This document shows, in pieces, positions 7,667 to 16,370 of a stretch of DNA of 33,227 bases (within the stretch, counting starts at the first letter, position 1; each line of letters opens with the position of its first letter). Origin of the DNA: an uncultured Bacilli bacterium (GTDB lineage Bacteria > Bacillota_I > Bacilli_A > RF39 > UBA660); NCBI GenBank assembly GCA_944363735.1, contig CALVVB010000009.1, positions 1 to 33,227 on the forward strand. The letters are read 5' to 3'. The position numbers were made by a program, and so were the translations under genes. The notes below the pieces were generated by a model. That model saw only the letters and a program-made list of their open reading frames with translations. It was not told where the DNA came from and made no database searches.

Positions 7667-8664
7667 AATTAAGTACTTATTTAAAAGATAAACTATATGC
7701 CTTTTTAATCTTTATTATTTATATAATTATTTTAATATTATTCTTAATCGCTTTAAAACTATCTAGTAGTATCATTATCTTTATAATTGTTTTTACTATT
7801 GTTATCTTTTTTGTCATTTTATTTTTTGATTATTTTAGGAAAAGAAAATTTTATAATGAATTACTTGATAAATTAAATACTTTAGATAAAAAATATCTTT
7901 TAATAGAGATGGTTCTTGTTCCTAACTTTTTAGAAGGTAAGATACTTTATGATGTCTTAGATGAAGTTAATAAAAATGAACATGATTTGATTAGTAAACT
8001 AAAAAATAAACAAGAATACTTTAAAGAATATATAGAGTTATGGATACATGAAGTTAAACTTCCTCTTGCAAGTCTTACTTTAATTAATAGAAAAGATAAA
8101 AATACTTTAAGAGTATTAAAAGAGTTAGAAGATTATGTAGAACAAATTCTTTATTATGTAAGATGTGAAAATGCTAATAATGATTATTTAATTAAAGAAT
8201 GGGATTTAGATACTATTATTAAAAATGTAGCATTAAGAAATAAAGATGACTTACTTGCTTTAAATATAGACTTTAAAGTAGATAATTGTAATTTGAAAGT
8301 CTTAACAGATTCTAAATGGTTAGAGTTTATTATTAATCAGATTGTTAGTAATAGTATTAAATATAAAAAAGAAAAAGATTCTTTTATTGAAATAACTGGT
8401 AAAGACTATAAAAACTATGTTACTATTACTATCTATGATAATGGTAAAGGTATTAGTAAAAGTGATTTACTAAGAGTATTTAATAAGACTTTTACAGGTA
8501 GTAATGGAAGAAGTACTAGTTCTAAATCTACAGGTATGGGACTTTATTTATGTAGGGAGTTATGTGAAAAATTAGGGCATAAAATAGAGATTGATTCTAA
8601 AATAGATGAATATACTAAAGTTACTATTACAGTTTATAAGAAAGATTTTTATAATGTATCTTAG
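7663..8664 (+). CDS. BceS-like intramembrane-sensing histidine kinase
   Basis: A 333-residue kinase with two N-terminal membrane helices (about 11-32 and 35-57) and almost no extracellular loop, the mark of BceS-type kinases that sense through their ABC permease. The phosphorylated His is H129 in WIHEVKLPLASL. The ATPase domain has NQIVSNSIKY, DNGKGISKSDLLRVFNKTFTG and STGMGLYLCRELCEKLGH. It is translationally coupled to the response regulator. Normal length; nothing missing. Confidence 0.9.
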   Translation: MKLSTYLKDKLYAFLIFIIYIIILILFLIALKLSSSIIIFIIVFTIVIFFVILFFDYFRKRKFYNELLDKLNTLDKKYLLIEMVLVPNFLEGKILYDVLDEVNKNEHDLISKLKNKQEYFKEYIELWIHEVKLPLASLTLINRKDKNTLRVLKELEDYVEQILYYVRCENANNDYLIKEWDLDTIIKNVALRNKDDLLALNIDFKVDNCNLKVLTDSKWLEFIINQIVSNSIKYKKEKDSFIEITGKDYKNYVTITIYDNGKGISKSDLLRVFNKTFTGSNGRSTSSKSTGMGLYLCRELCEKLGHKIEIDSKIDEYTKVTITVYKKDFYNVS

Positions 8665-8712
8665 CCTAAAAAAACTTTAGTTTACCTACAGCTTTTACAA
8701 AACTATTGATAA

Positions 8713-8739
8713 TTGTTTCGTATTGTATTAGTATATAAT
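8713..8739 (+). promoter_or_regulatory. Possible promoter before the pentapeptide-repeat gene
   Basis: TATAAT at 8734-8739 has TTGTTT 15 bp upstream and TTGATA 22 bp upstream; neither spacing is ideal. It lies 25 nt before the ATG at 8765, suggesting that this gene is transcribed separately from the two-component pair. Confidence 0.4.
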
Positions 8740-8764
8740 AAAAAATGTTTCTGAAGGTGATTAT

Positions 8765-10144
8765 ATGTCTTGTATTCAAATGGAAAATATTAATGAAATT
8801 AATTATTTGAAAAGTGTATTAGATAGAACAAAAGTATATGGAATTGATGTTAGTAACTATTATAATGAATTAGATACTATAATTGGTAATTATGAAAAAC
8901 ATAAAAAAAGTGAGTTAAATATACCTGAAGATAAGTTGCATTTAACTGTGGATATTGATAGTGAACATGAGTTAAGTATTAACCTTAATTTTCTTTCTAT
9001 TAAGCTAAATTGGTGTACATTATTTCTATCTCTTATTGATGTAACTGAAAACTGGGATTTAGATATCAATATAGATGAAACTTTTGATGCAGTATACAAT
9101 AATGTAGAAAATATCCTTGAGTATATTTATGATGTAGATATTCAAGAAAAAGTAATTATTAAATATTATGATTTAATCTTAAAAAAGATACTAAAAGATT
9201 ATAAAGACAATAAGTATGATTATTTAGAAGAATATAATAATTTAAAGAAAAATAGTTATTTAAAAGACAGTGTTATGAGGTTTTTGAAGAACAAAAATAT
9301 AATATTTGATAAAAATATAAACTGTTATAACTTAAAAGATATTATAGAAAGAGTTTATGTTACAGATAATAAAGAAGAAATAGTTATAGACGAAGAATTT
9401 AAAAATGATATAGTAGAGGTTAATGATGTAAGTGGTGTAAATAATTTGCTTTTTTCTATTAAAAACTTCTATAATGCTGTTATTAATAATAAGCAAGGTA
9501 TAGTATTAAGAAATAATGGTTATTTAAAAAGAGAAAAGAAAATTTTAAACTTTTTTATAAAGAAGTATTTAATTAAGCATTTTAGATTAACAGATAATTA
9601 TTTTGAAGAAGAAAAAGTAGATTTCTCATATTTTGGTAATTTTTATACAATGAAGAAAGTTGTAGATAAAATATATGAGTATGAGTCTAAAAATAGAATA
9701 ATCAGTTCATTAGACCAAGATAGTTTAAATAGTTATACGATTTATAGGATTATAAACAAGAATTTCAGTTATATAGATTTTAAGGATTTAAATTTAAGTT
9801 CTATAGATTTTACTGATGTTAATCTTTTTAATTCAGATTTAAGTGGTACAAAAGCAAGAATAAATCCACAAAGAGTTAATAGCATTAAATGGTGTTATTT
9901 AGAAGGGTGCTATGTAATTAATGATTTTAATGGATATTCTAATGATAGAATGCCTATTTTACTTGGTACAATTTTAGTAAATAGTTTTGACGAAATTTTT
10001 GGTTTGGAACTAAAACTGAGGTTAGGTATGGATATAAGTCATATTTGTGAATATAAGACTTCTAATTATTACACTAAAGCATCTTTTATAAAAGATGATT
10101 GTTGTATTGACAAGCCTAAAACATTAAGTATTACAAAAAAGTAA
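8765..10144 (+). CDS. Unknown protein with a short pentapeptide-repeat segment, inside a Bce-type locus
   Basis: A 459-residue protein, unrecognised over most of its length. Residues about 1-330 are acidic, helical and without a known motif (many Asp, Asn, Lys; no membrane segment). Near residues 330-365 a run FSYID FKDLN LSSID FTDVN LFNSD LSGTK has the five-residue periodicity of pentapeptide repeats, then a short C-terminal tail with YLEGCYVINDF. Only five or six repeats are present, fewer than in Qnr-type DNA-gyrase protectors. The SD is GAAGGTGA. It is inserted between the two-component genes and the ABC genes they normally adjoin, so a link to antibiotic stress is possible but unproven. 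Confidence 0.65.
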   Translation: MSCIQMENINEINYLKSVLDRTKVYGIDVSNYYNELDTIIGNYEKHKKSELNIPEDKLHLTVDIDSEHELSINLNFLSIKLNWCTLFLSLIDVTENWDLDINIDETFDAVYNNVENILEYIYDVDIQEKVIIKYYDLILKKILKDYKDNKYDYLEEYNNLKKNSYLKDSVMRFLKNKNIIFDKNINCYNLKDIIERVYVTDNKEEIVIDEEFKNDIVEVNDVSGVNNLLFSIKNFYNAVINNKQGIVLRNNGYLKREKKILNFFIKKYLIKHFRLTDNYFEEEKVDFSYFGNFYTMKKVVDKIYEYESKNRIISSLDQDSLNSYTIYRIINKNFSYIDFKDLNLSSIDFTDVNLFNSDLSGTKARINPQRVNSIKWCYLEGCYVINDFNGYSNDRMPILLGTILVNSFDEIFGLELKLRLGMDISHICEYKTSNYYTKASFIKDDCCIDKPKTLSITKK

Positions 10145-10216
10145 GGTTCTGTAATGTTAAACGAACGACAAAAGACATAAATAGTAGTATATTTTCTTGT
10201 GTAAGGAGGAGAATTT

Positions 10217-10984
10217 ATGTCAAATTTATTAAAAATTGATAATATTGAGAAGTATTATGGATCAAGAAGTGGTTTAACTAAAGCGATTAATAATATTTCT
10301 TTTGAAGTAAGTAAAGGTGAATTTGTCGCTATTATGGGAAGTTCTGGTAGTGGTAAAACAACTTTACTTAACTGTATTTCTACTATTGATAGAGTAACTT
10401 CTGGTCATATTTATATGAATGGTGTTGATATTACTAAGCTAAAGGGAAATGATTTAAATAAGTTTAGAAGGGAAGAGTTAGGTTTTATCTTTCAGGACTT
10501 TAATCTTTTAGACACTTTAACTGCTTATGAAAATATTGCTTTAAGCCTTTCTATTCAAGATAAAGGATATCAAGAAATAGATAAGCTTATTAAAGAAACT
10601 GCTAAAAAACTAGGAATAACTCATATTCTAAACAAATATCCATATCAAATGAGTGGTGGTGAGAAGCAAAGAGTCGCTAGTGCTAGAGCGATTATTACAG
10701 AGCCTAAGCTTATACTTGCAGATGAACCAACAGGAGCGTTAGACTCTAAGTCTAGTAAGATGTTACTTGATAGTTTTAATTACTTAAATGATGAGTTAAA
10801 AGCTACTATTTTAATGGTTACTCACGATGCTTTTACGGCTAGTTATGCAAAACGTGTAATATTCATTAAAGATGGTAAGATATTTAATGAAATTATAAGG
10901 GGTGAAAAAACTAGAAAAGAGTTCTTTGATGAGATTATTAATGTAGTTACCCTTTTAGGAGGGGATTTAAATGATGCTCTTTAA
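10217..10984 (+). CDS. BceA-like ABC transporter ATP-binding protein (MacB/LolD class)
   Basis: A 255-residue ATPase. Walker A is GSSGSGKT at residues 41-48, the Q-loop is FIFQDFNLL, the signature is YQMSGGEKQR, Walker B is LILADEPTGALDS, and the H-loop is MVTHDAF. It has a strong SD (AAGGAGGAG) and overlaps the permease start by 14 nt. Together with the following permease it forms a Bce-type exporter/detoxification complex that frees lipid II-cycle targets from peptide antibiotics. The substrate cannot be read from the sequence. Confidence 0.93.
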   Translation: MSNLLKIDNIEKYYGSRSGLTKAINNISFEVSKGEFVAIMGSSGSGKTTLLNCISTIDRVTSGHIYMNGVDITKLKGNDLNKFRREELGFIFQDFNLLDTLTAYENIALSLSIQDKGYQEIDKLIKETAKKLGITHILNKYPYQMSGGEKQRVASARAIITEPKLILADEPTGALDSKSSKMLLDSFNYLNDELKATILMVTHDAFTASYAKRVIFIKDGKIFNEIIRGEKTRKEFFDEIINVVTLLGGDLNDAL

Positions 10985-13031
10985 ACTAGCTTTTAAAAAT
11001 ATAAAGAAAAGTGTTAGTGATTATGCTATATACTTTTTTACTCTTGTACTTGGTGTTGCCATATTTTATGTCTTTAATGCTATAGATAGTCAAACTGCCA
11101 TGATGAAAGTATCAGAGAGTACTAGGGATATAATAGACTTAATGTTAAATATGTTAAGCGGTGTATCAGTCTTTGTTTCTTTTGTTCTAGGTTTTCTTAT
11201 AATTTATGCTTCAAGATTTTTAATGAAACGAAGAAATAAAGAATTTGGTATTTATATGACTCTCGGTATGAGTAAATGGAAGATTTCTAAAATACTGGTA
11301 GTTGAAACATTCTTAATAGGTTTATTATCACTTGTTGTAGGACTAGTATTTGGTTGTGCCTTATCACAAGTTATGAGTGTTATCGTTGCTAATATGTTTG
11401 AAGCAGACCTTACCGAGTTTACCTTTGTTATAAGCACTAATGCTATTTTTAAGACAATAATTTACTTTGGTATAATGTATTTACTTGTTATGATATTTAA
11501 TACTATTAGTGTGTCAAGATGTAAGTTAATAGATTTAATAAATGCTAATAAGAAGACGGAAACTGTTAAGTTAAAGAATCCTTATTTATGTATAGTTATT
11601 TTTGTGATAGCGGCTGTAATGTTAGGATATGCTTATTATCAAGTAACAGGTAATGTAGAGAATTTAAGAGAAACTTGGCGAATATTTTTACCAATAGGTC
11701 TTGGGGCTGTAGGAACATTTTTATTATTTTTCTCATTATCTGGACTTGTCTTAAGAGTATTACAACATTTTAAAAAGTTTTATTATAAAGGCTTAAATAG
11801 TTTTACGATAAAACAGTTTAGCAGTAAGATTAATACTACAGTATTTTCTATGACTGTTATATGTTTAATGTTATTTGTAACAATCTGTGTCTTTTCTAGT
11901 TGTATGTCTATGAAAAATGCTATGACATCTAACTTACAAGAACTAGCACCTATTGATATTCAACTTTTAAAAACTAAAAATATACCAAAAGAGTATATGG
12001 AAGAGTATGGATATAGTGAAGAGCAGGTAAATAACTCTTATTTAAGTATAGAAGATGATTTAAATAGTGTAGGATTTAATATAAATGATTATTATAAAGA
12101 TATAGTAGATATTAATACTTATACAACACCTAATCTTACTTTAAAAGATACTCTAGGTAGTACTTATAGTTATATGAAAGAAAAATATCCATTTATGACT
12201 TATGATGCTGTAGAAGAGATTGTTACTGTTAGTGATTATAATAAAGTTGCCAAACTACTAGGACTTGATACTTATACTTTAGACTCTGATGAATATCTAG
12301 TAATTGCAGATTATGATAATATGGTAAGTGTTAGAAATGCTGCCTTAGGATTAAATACTCCTATTATTATTGATGGTAAGACTTATTATCCTAAGTATGA
12401 TAAATGTAAAGATGGTTTTTTATTGATATCTAATAGTCATATTAATGCTGGTGTCTTTATTGTACCAGATGATGCTGTTAGTAATTTAACTGTAGAAGAA
12501 GAGTATATGTATGCTAATTATAAAGCGGATACAGAAGAAGTAAAACAGGAGATAGAAGATTTATTATTAAGTAAAAGTGATGCTTTATTAAATATTGGTT
12601 CAACAATTAGTGCTAGTACAAGACTTTCTATATATGAAGGTAGTGTAGGACTTGGTGCCTTAGTAACCTTTATTGGGTTATATCTTGGTGTAATTTTCTT
12701 AATAAGTAGTGCGGCGATACTTGCTTTAAAAGAGTTAAGTGAAGCGACAGAAAATAAAGAAAGATTTAAGATGTTAAGAAAAATAGGTGCTGATGAAAAA
12801 CTTATTAATAAAGCTTTGTTTAGACAAATAGCAATTTTCTTCTTAGCACCTCTTGTAATTGCTATCATCCATTCTATCTTTGGTATTATGTTTTGTAATT
12901 ATATCTTAGAAACATTTGGTAATGAAAGTTTATTACTGGCAATAGTTCTAACAGCATTACTTCTTGTAGTAATCTATGGAGGATACTTACTAATTACCTA
13001 TTACTGTAGTAAGAGAATAATTAAAGAATAG
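10971..13031 (+). CDS. BceB-like FtsX-type ABC permease with large extracellular domain
   Basis: A 686-residue membrane protein. Hydrophobic segments fall near residues 17-37, 60-83, 106-128, 150-180, 206-226, 237-262, 290-312, 567-590, 619-642 and 648-675. Between the seventh and eighth is a roughly 250-residue hydrophilic domain containing IDIQLLKTKNIP and later YYPKYDKCKDGFLLISNSH. Ten helices with the big loop between helices 7 and 8 are the signature of BceB, where the loop senses the antibiotic and helps the kinase. Two FtsX-like units flank the loop. It starts within the ATPase gene with SD AGGAGGGG. Confidence 0.92.
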   Translation: MMLFKLAFKNIKKSVSDYAIYFFTLVLGVAIFYVFNAIDSQTAMMKVSESTRDIIDLMLNMLSGVSVFVSFVLGFLIIYASRFLMKRRNKEFGIYMTLGMSKWKISKILVVETFLIGLLSLVVGLVFGCALSQVMSVIVANMFEADLTEFTFVISTNAIFKTIIYFGIMYLLVMIFNTISVSRCKLIDLINANKKTETVKLKNPYLCIVIFVIAAVMLGYAYYQVTGNVENLRETWRIFLPIGLGAVGTFLLFFSLSGLVLRVLQHFKKFYYKGLNSFTIKQFSSKINTTVFSMTVICLMLFVTICVFSSCMSMKNAMTSNLQELAPIDIQLLKTKNIPKEYMEEYGYSEEQVNNSYLSIEDDLNSVGFNINDYYKDIVDINTYTTPNLTLKDTLGSTYSYMKEKYPFMTYDAVEEIVTVSDYNKVAKLLGLDTYTLDSDEYLVIADYDNMVSVRNAALGLNTPIIIDGKTYYPKYDKCKDGFLLISNSHINAGVFIVPDDAVSNLTVEEEYMYANYKADTEEVKQEIEDLLLSKSDALLNIGSTISASTRLSIYEGSVGLGALVTFIGLYLGVIFLISSAAILALKELSEATENKERFKMLRKIGADEKLINKALFRQIAIFFLAPLVIAIIHSIFGIMFCNYILETFGNESLLLAIVLTALLLVVIYGGYLLITYYCSKRIIKE

Positions 13032-13041
13032 TACAATCTTA

Positions 13042-13065
13042 AAAGGAGTCGATTTCGACTCCTTT
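13042..13065. terminator. Palindromic hairpin between convergent genes (bidirectional terminator)
   Basis: AAAGGAGTCGA at 13042-13052 and its exact complement at 13055-13065 form an 11-bp stem with a tight centre in the 39-nt gap between the permease stop and the stop of the minus-strand gene. The T tracts on both strands are short. Confidence 0.65.
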
Positions 13066-13070
13066 AGTGT

Positions 13071-13844
13071 TTATATAATTTTTTTAGTTTCATTAATTTT
13101 TCTCAATAATAGTTGTTTTGCATCATTAGTATTCTTTTCTTGTTCTTCTTTATCTTCTTTAATAGCATTTGCTAATTCTTCTGCATAAGGATCATTTTTA
13201 AAGATTCCAAAAAGTCCTCCTAAATATAGCATTTTATATCCAAGATCAATTAATTTTTTAGTTCTTTCACTTGTCATATATGGGAAATATTTTAATTTTG
13301 ACTCATGCTCTAAGGAACACTTGGCATGAAGAGTATCTGTATTGCCATAAGAAATATCCACATCAAAATACTTTCCTTTCACAATATTTCCAATTTTAGC
13401 ATTTGCATATCTTAATTCTGATAAATCCCAAGTAAATACTTCTTGTAATTTGTAAATAATATCTTGAGAAATGTCTTTATTTTCAGACCATATTTGGAAA
13501 CCATTTCTTATATCAATTCCATAAATTCCTTCGTCTATTCTATAAATAGGAGATTTAACCCCATTTGCTTTATCCCATTTATAACTATCAGAAACATATC
13601 CATTTGTATTTAGTTTTTTAATTATATAATTATCATCAGTACTTCCTGCTAAGATAATATTTTTTTGTTCCTCAGTATATTCTGCATATAGTAACCTCAT
13701 ATTATCTGCCTCTTCTTTTCTATAGATAGTCTCAGCTTCTCCAGGATAGTTGCTACGGATTAATTTCCAATCTTTATTAAAGTCTAATATTTGAATATCC
13801 TTTGTATTAATATAAATATTAGGATTCTTTATATTGTTACTCAT
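13071..13844 (-). CDS. Hypothetical protein, 257 aa
   Basis: I do not recognise this protein. It is soluble-looking, with no signal peptide or membrane helix except a mildly hydrophobic GYKMLYLGGLFGIF stretch near residue 205. The first half is beta-rich with aromatic strands (YKWDKANGVKSPIYRIDEGIYGIDI, a repeat-like pattern). The C-terminal 40 residues are a charged helix (ELANAIKEDKEEQEKNTNDAKQ). A perfect SD (AGGAGGT) precedes the ATG on the minus strand, and a promoter lies upstream. It is transcribed alone, convergent to the exporter. Confidence 0.75.
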   Translation of the reverse strand: MSNNIKNPNIYINTKDIQILDFNKDWKLIRSNYPGEAETIYRKEEADNMRLLYAEYTEEQKNIILAGSTDDNYIIKKLNTNGYVSDSYKWDKANGVKSPIYRIDEGIYGIDIRNGFQIWSENKDISQDIIYKLQEVFTWDLSELRYANAKIGNIVKGKYFDVDISYGNTDTLHAKCSLEHESKLKYFPYMTSERTKKLIDLGYKMLYLGGLFGIFKNDPYAEELANAIKEDKEEQEKNTNDAKQLLLRKINETKKII

Positions 13845-14177
13845 AATTTACCTCCTAACTGGTTTTTAGTTTAAGCCTTTTGTATTTCTTTGTCAATAAT
13901 CTACGTATTAAAGTTGTTTTTTATTCTTAGTTTGGTTATAATAAGGTATAATTTGCATATGATGATTAGTTATAAAGATAATATATGAATATATGGAGTA
14001 TTTGTTATGAAAGAGACAATTTATAATTACGATTATTCAAATTGATGACTAGAATAAAAACAGAATTTTATAATTTTATGTATTTATCCTGAGTAGAAGA
14101 GGTTTTAAGTTTTTGATTATGTTTTTGCATATTTTAAAGTTAATTTAAAGATGAAATGATCTATAGGAGGTATATTA
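13845..14177. other. 333-nt spacer with divergent promoters and a possible gene remnant
   Basis: The left part holds the minus-strand promoter described above. On the plus strand TTGTTT (13914-13919) and TATAAT (13937-13942) are 17 bp apart. Further on, ATG at 14007 after TATGGAG opens a 12-codon frame, MKETIYNYDYSN, ending in TGA. That start resembles the IYNYD opening of some Nudix proteins, so it may be the stub of a lost gene. The rest (14046-14160) shows no gene. AGGAGGTA before 14178 is the SD of the next gene. Confidence 0.4.
13868..13896 (-). promoter_or_regulatory. Promoter of the minus-strand 257-aa gene
   Basis: On the minus strand, TTGACA (13896-13891) is followed after 17 bp by TAAACT (13873-13868), then the SD and the ATG at 13844. 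Confidence 0.55.
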
Positions 14178-14669
14178 ATGGAGTATTGGGATTTATATGA
14201 TGAAAATAGAAGAAAACTGAATAAAACAGTTACCAGAGGATCAATGTTAAACGATAATGAGTTTCATTTGGTAGTAAATGTTTGGATTAAAAATAATAAT
14301 AATGAATTTTTAATAAGTAGAAGGGCAGAAAGTAAACCTCATCCTTTAATGTGGGAGACTACGGGTGGTTCTGTTTTACTTGGTGAAGAATCAATAGATG
14401 CAGCAGTTAGAGAAGCTAAAGAAGAGTTAGATGTTGATTTGGATAAATCAAAAAGTAAATTAATAGGTAGTGCAAAAAGATATTATAAAGGTTGCAATGA
14501 TATTCTTGATGTTTGGTTATTTGAAAGTAACGTTAGCTTAAATGATATTAAATTACAAAAAGAGGAAGTTTGTGATTGTTTATGGGCTAGTAGTGAAAAA
14601 ATTAGAGAATTATATAATAAAGGAGAATTTGATGCTAATCCATTTTTTGAATCTGTAATAATTAGATAA
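14178..14669 (+). CDS. Nudix hydrolase (isopentenyl-diphosphate-isomerase-like subgroup)
   Basis: A 163-residue Nudix protein. The opening MEYWDLYDENRRKLNKT and FHLVVNVWIKNNNNEFLISRR are typical of IDI-like Nudix proteins of Firmicutes. The Nudix box runs GSVLLGEESIDAAVREAKEELDV, with the usual Gly near its end replaced by Asp; the metal-binding REAKEE core is intact. These enzymes cleave X-linked nucleoside diphosphates or similar; the substrate here is unknown. The last codons, FFESVIIR, and their DNA match the end of the PPase-like genes at 16292 and 32575, which suggests a recombined 3' end. Confidence 0.85.
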   Translation: MEYWDLYDENRRKLNKTVTRGSMLNDNEFHLVVNVWIKNNNNEFLISRRAESKPHPLMWETTGGSVLLGEESIDAAVREAKEELDVDLDKSKSKLIGSAKRYYKGCNDILDVWLFESNVSLNDIKLQKEEVCDCLWASSEKIRELYNKGEFDANPFFESVIIR

Positions 14670-14675
14670 AAAATA

Positions 14676-14706
14676 TTGACTCTCCCCTTAAGGTTAATGC
14701 TATAGT
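14676..14706 (+). promoter_or_regulatory. MerR-type promoter with 19-bp spacer
   Basis: TTGACT at 14676-14681 and TATAGT at 14701-14706 are exactly 19 bp apart, with the palindromic core CCTTAAGG between them. Overlong spacers that the regulator untwists are the hallmark of MerR-family operators. It lies directly before the MerR-family gene, so autoregulation is likely. Confidence 0.75.
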
Positions 14707-14727
14707 GATGGTGAAAGGAGGAAGAAT

Positions 14728-15882
14728 ATGTATAGAATAGGTGAATTTTCATATCTTTGTGAGTGTACTATTAAAACATTAAGGCATTATGAAAAAATGG
14801 ATATTTTAATACCTAAAGAAGTTGATGAGTTTACAGGTTACAGATATTATAGTGAAGAACAAGTTAGTACTTATCATAATATTAAAACATTACAAGAAGC
14901 AGGATTTACTTTAAAAGAAATAAAGAATATTCTTGATAATCCTAATGATAATAATATTATTAAAGAAGTTAAAAAACTAACTGAAGATTATCAAGATAAG
15001 CTAGAAAAACTAGAAGAGATAAAAAATAAATTAAGAGGGGGAGTTTATATGGAATTAGTTAAAAATCCTAATTTTGTTATGATAGGGGAGTTTAAAGAAT
15101 TAAAGACAAGAGATGATTTTAAGAAAGAATTAGAACTTATTGATAAGAAAATTGATGAAAAGAGTTATACTAATCTACCTGGTGTTTTAATTAGTTATGA
15201 AGTAGGTTTTAAAGAAAGTGATATTACTTGCTTTATAGGTAGAGTCTTAAGTGATGACCTAAAAACTAATTATAGTTTTATTAATAAACTTCAAAGTATG
15301 GGATTAGAAGTATTAACTGATAATGTTGTAGAAACTTTATTACATACATCTAGTAATGATGAGGTAATAGATACTTATAAAGAGATGATTAAGTATGCAA
15401 ATAATAATAATATTCAAATAAGAGGAGAATTTATAGAAATATATAATGATGACAAAACAGATATTTATGTGGAAGCTTATGACTTAACTAAAGATAATGA
15501 AGATGCTTTAATACATATGAAAAAAATAGAAGAGAAGTTTAAAACTACTAAACCTACTTATGATTCTAAATATGTTGGTAAGTGGATATTACAGGGACAA
15601 ATAGTAGAACCAGATAAATTATTTAATCCTAACAAAGAACATTTTATGCCTGATACTAAGTACAAAGAATTAATCTTATATAAAGATGGTACTACAAACT
15701 ATGATTATGTAACTTGGAGAGATGATTATTTAATTATAGAAAATAATGGTAAAATAATAGATAATCGTCTATTTCAAGAAACATCAAAGAATGGAACTAG
15801 ATATTTAGGAATATTTATGAATGATCTAAATATTAATGCAAGACCTTATAGATATTATTATAAAGAAGAGAATAATGATTAA
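14728..15882 (+). CDS. MerR-family regulator with GyrI-like effector domain
   Basis: A 384-residue regulator. The N-terminal MerR helix-turn-helix reads IGEFSYLCECTIKTLRHYEKMDIL...GYRYY, followed by a dimerisation coiled coil (about 75-105). From about residue 108 (MELVKNPNFVMIGEFKELKTRDD) the effector part resembles the GyrI/BmrR ligand-binding fold, which typically binds small cationic or hydrophobic drugs. The last 100 residues (KYVGKWILQGQIVEPDKLF onward, then WRDDYLIIENN) form an extra beta-rich lipocalin-like module. The SD AAAGGAGG is strong. The gene sits behind its own 19-bp-spacer promoter and ends in a terminator. Confidence 0.88.
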   Translation: MYRIGEFSYLCECTIKTLRHYEKMDILIPKEVDEFTGYRYYSEEQVSTYHNIKTLQEAGFTLKEIKNILDNPNDNNIIKEVKKLTEDYQDKLEKLEEIKNKLRGGVYMELVKNPNFVMIGEFKELKTRDDFKKELELIDKKIDEKSYTNLPGVLISYEVGFKESDITCFIGRVLSDDLKTNYSFINKLQSMGLEVLTDNVVETLLHTSSNDEVIDTYKEMIKYANNNNIQIRGEFIEIYNDDKTDIYVEAYDLTKDNEDALIHMKKIEEKFKTTKPTYDSKYVGKWILQGQIVEPDKLFNPNKEHFMPDTKYKELILYKDGTTNYDYVTWRDDYLIIENNGKIIDNRLFQETSKNGTRYLGIFMNDLNINARPYRYYYKEENND

Positions 15883-15897
15883 TTCTTTTCTTTTTTT
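15862..15897 (+). terminator. Terminator overlapping the MerR-gene stop codon
   Basis: AAAGAAGAGAAT (15862-15873) pairs with ATTCTTTTCTTT (15882-15893, one G-U) and runs into seven T residues. Confidence 0.65.
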
Positions 15898-15947
15898 GTT
15901 GTGGTTATTAAAACAAGAATATATAATATTGTTAATAGGTGGTAATG

Positions 15948-16292
15948 ATGGAAAAAATTGATTCTAAAAATTTTATAGGTAAGGAAGTTAATATTGTTAT
16001 AGATAGAGCTTTAGGAACTAAACATCCTAAACATGGCTTTGTTTATACTGTTAATTATGGTTATGTACCTAATGTAATTAGTGGAGATGGAGAAGAGTTA
16101 GATGCTTATTTATTAGGAGTATTTGATCCAGTAGAAAATTATAAAGGTAAGTGCATTGCAGTTATTCATAGAACTAACGATGATGAAGATAAAATAATTG
16201 TAGTGCCAGAGGGTGTTAATTATACCGATGATCAAATAAAAACTTTAACTGAGTTTCAAGAAAGATTTTTTGAATCTGTAATTATAAGATAA
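15948..16292 (+). CDS. Inorganic-pyrophosphatase-like protein, copy 1
   Basis: A 114-residue protein resembling the core of soluble family I inorganic pyrophosphatase. Evidence is VNYGYVPNVISGDGEELDAYLLG, which corresponds to the NYGxxPxT...DGDxLDxL active-site block, and AVIHRTNDDEDKIIVVP for the later acidic block. It is much shorter than canonical PPases (about 175 aa), so activity may differ. I choose ATG 15948 because the paralogue at 32231 begins there and identity stops immediately upstream. The SD is AGGTGG. It differs from copy 2 by about six bases, all after position 16186. Confidence 0.8.
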   Translation: MEKIDSKNFIGKEVNIVIDRALGTKHPKHGFVYTVNYGYVPNVISGDGEELDAYLLGVFDPVENYKGKCIAVIHRTNDDEDKIIVVPEGVNYTDDQIKTLTEFQERFFESVIIR

Positions 16293-16310
16293 AAGCCATT
16301 GTTTTTCTAG

Positions 16311-16363
16311 CTTAAGGTTATTAGTTTTGTTGTTTATAGATATTATTATAAAGAAAAGATGTG
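16311..16363 (+). pseudogene. Ghost of a second MerR gene: operator core plus last codons
   Basis: CTTAAGGTTA (16311-16320) lies 45 nt after the shared FFESVIIR-tail start, just as it does (44 nt) in the real MerR promoter. From 16334 to 16355, 22 bases are identical to 15846-15867, the end of the MerR gene. In frame they read YRYYYKE, as in the MerR C-terminus. Everything between operator and tail is gone. Confidence 0.6.
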
Positions 16364-16370
16364 AAATAAA

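Noticed and set aside
12518-12868. Minus-strand open frame of 116 codons inside the permease gene
   Set aside because: It is antisense to a well-supported FtsX-type permease and shows no protein-family features or SD; likewise the other antisense frames inside clear genes.
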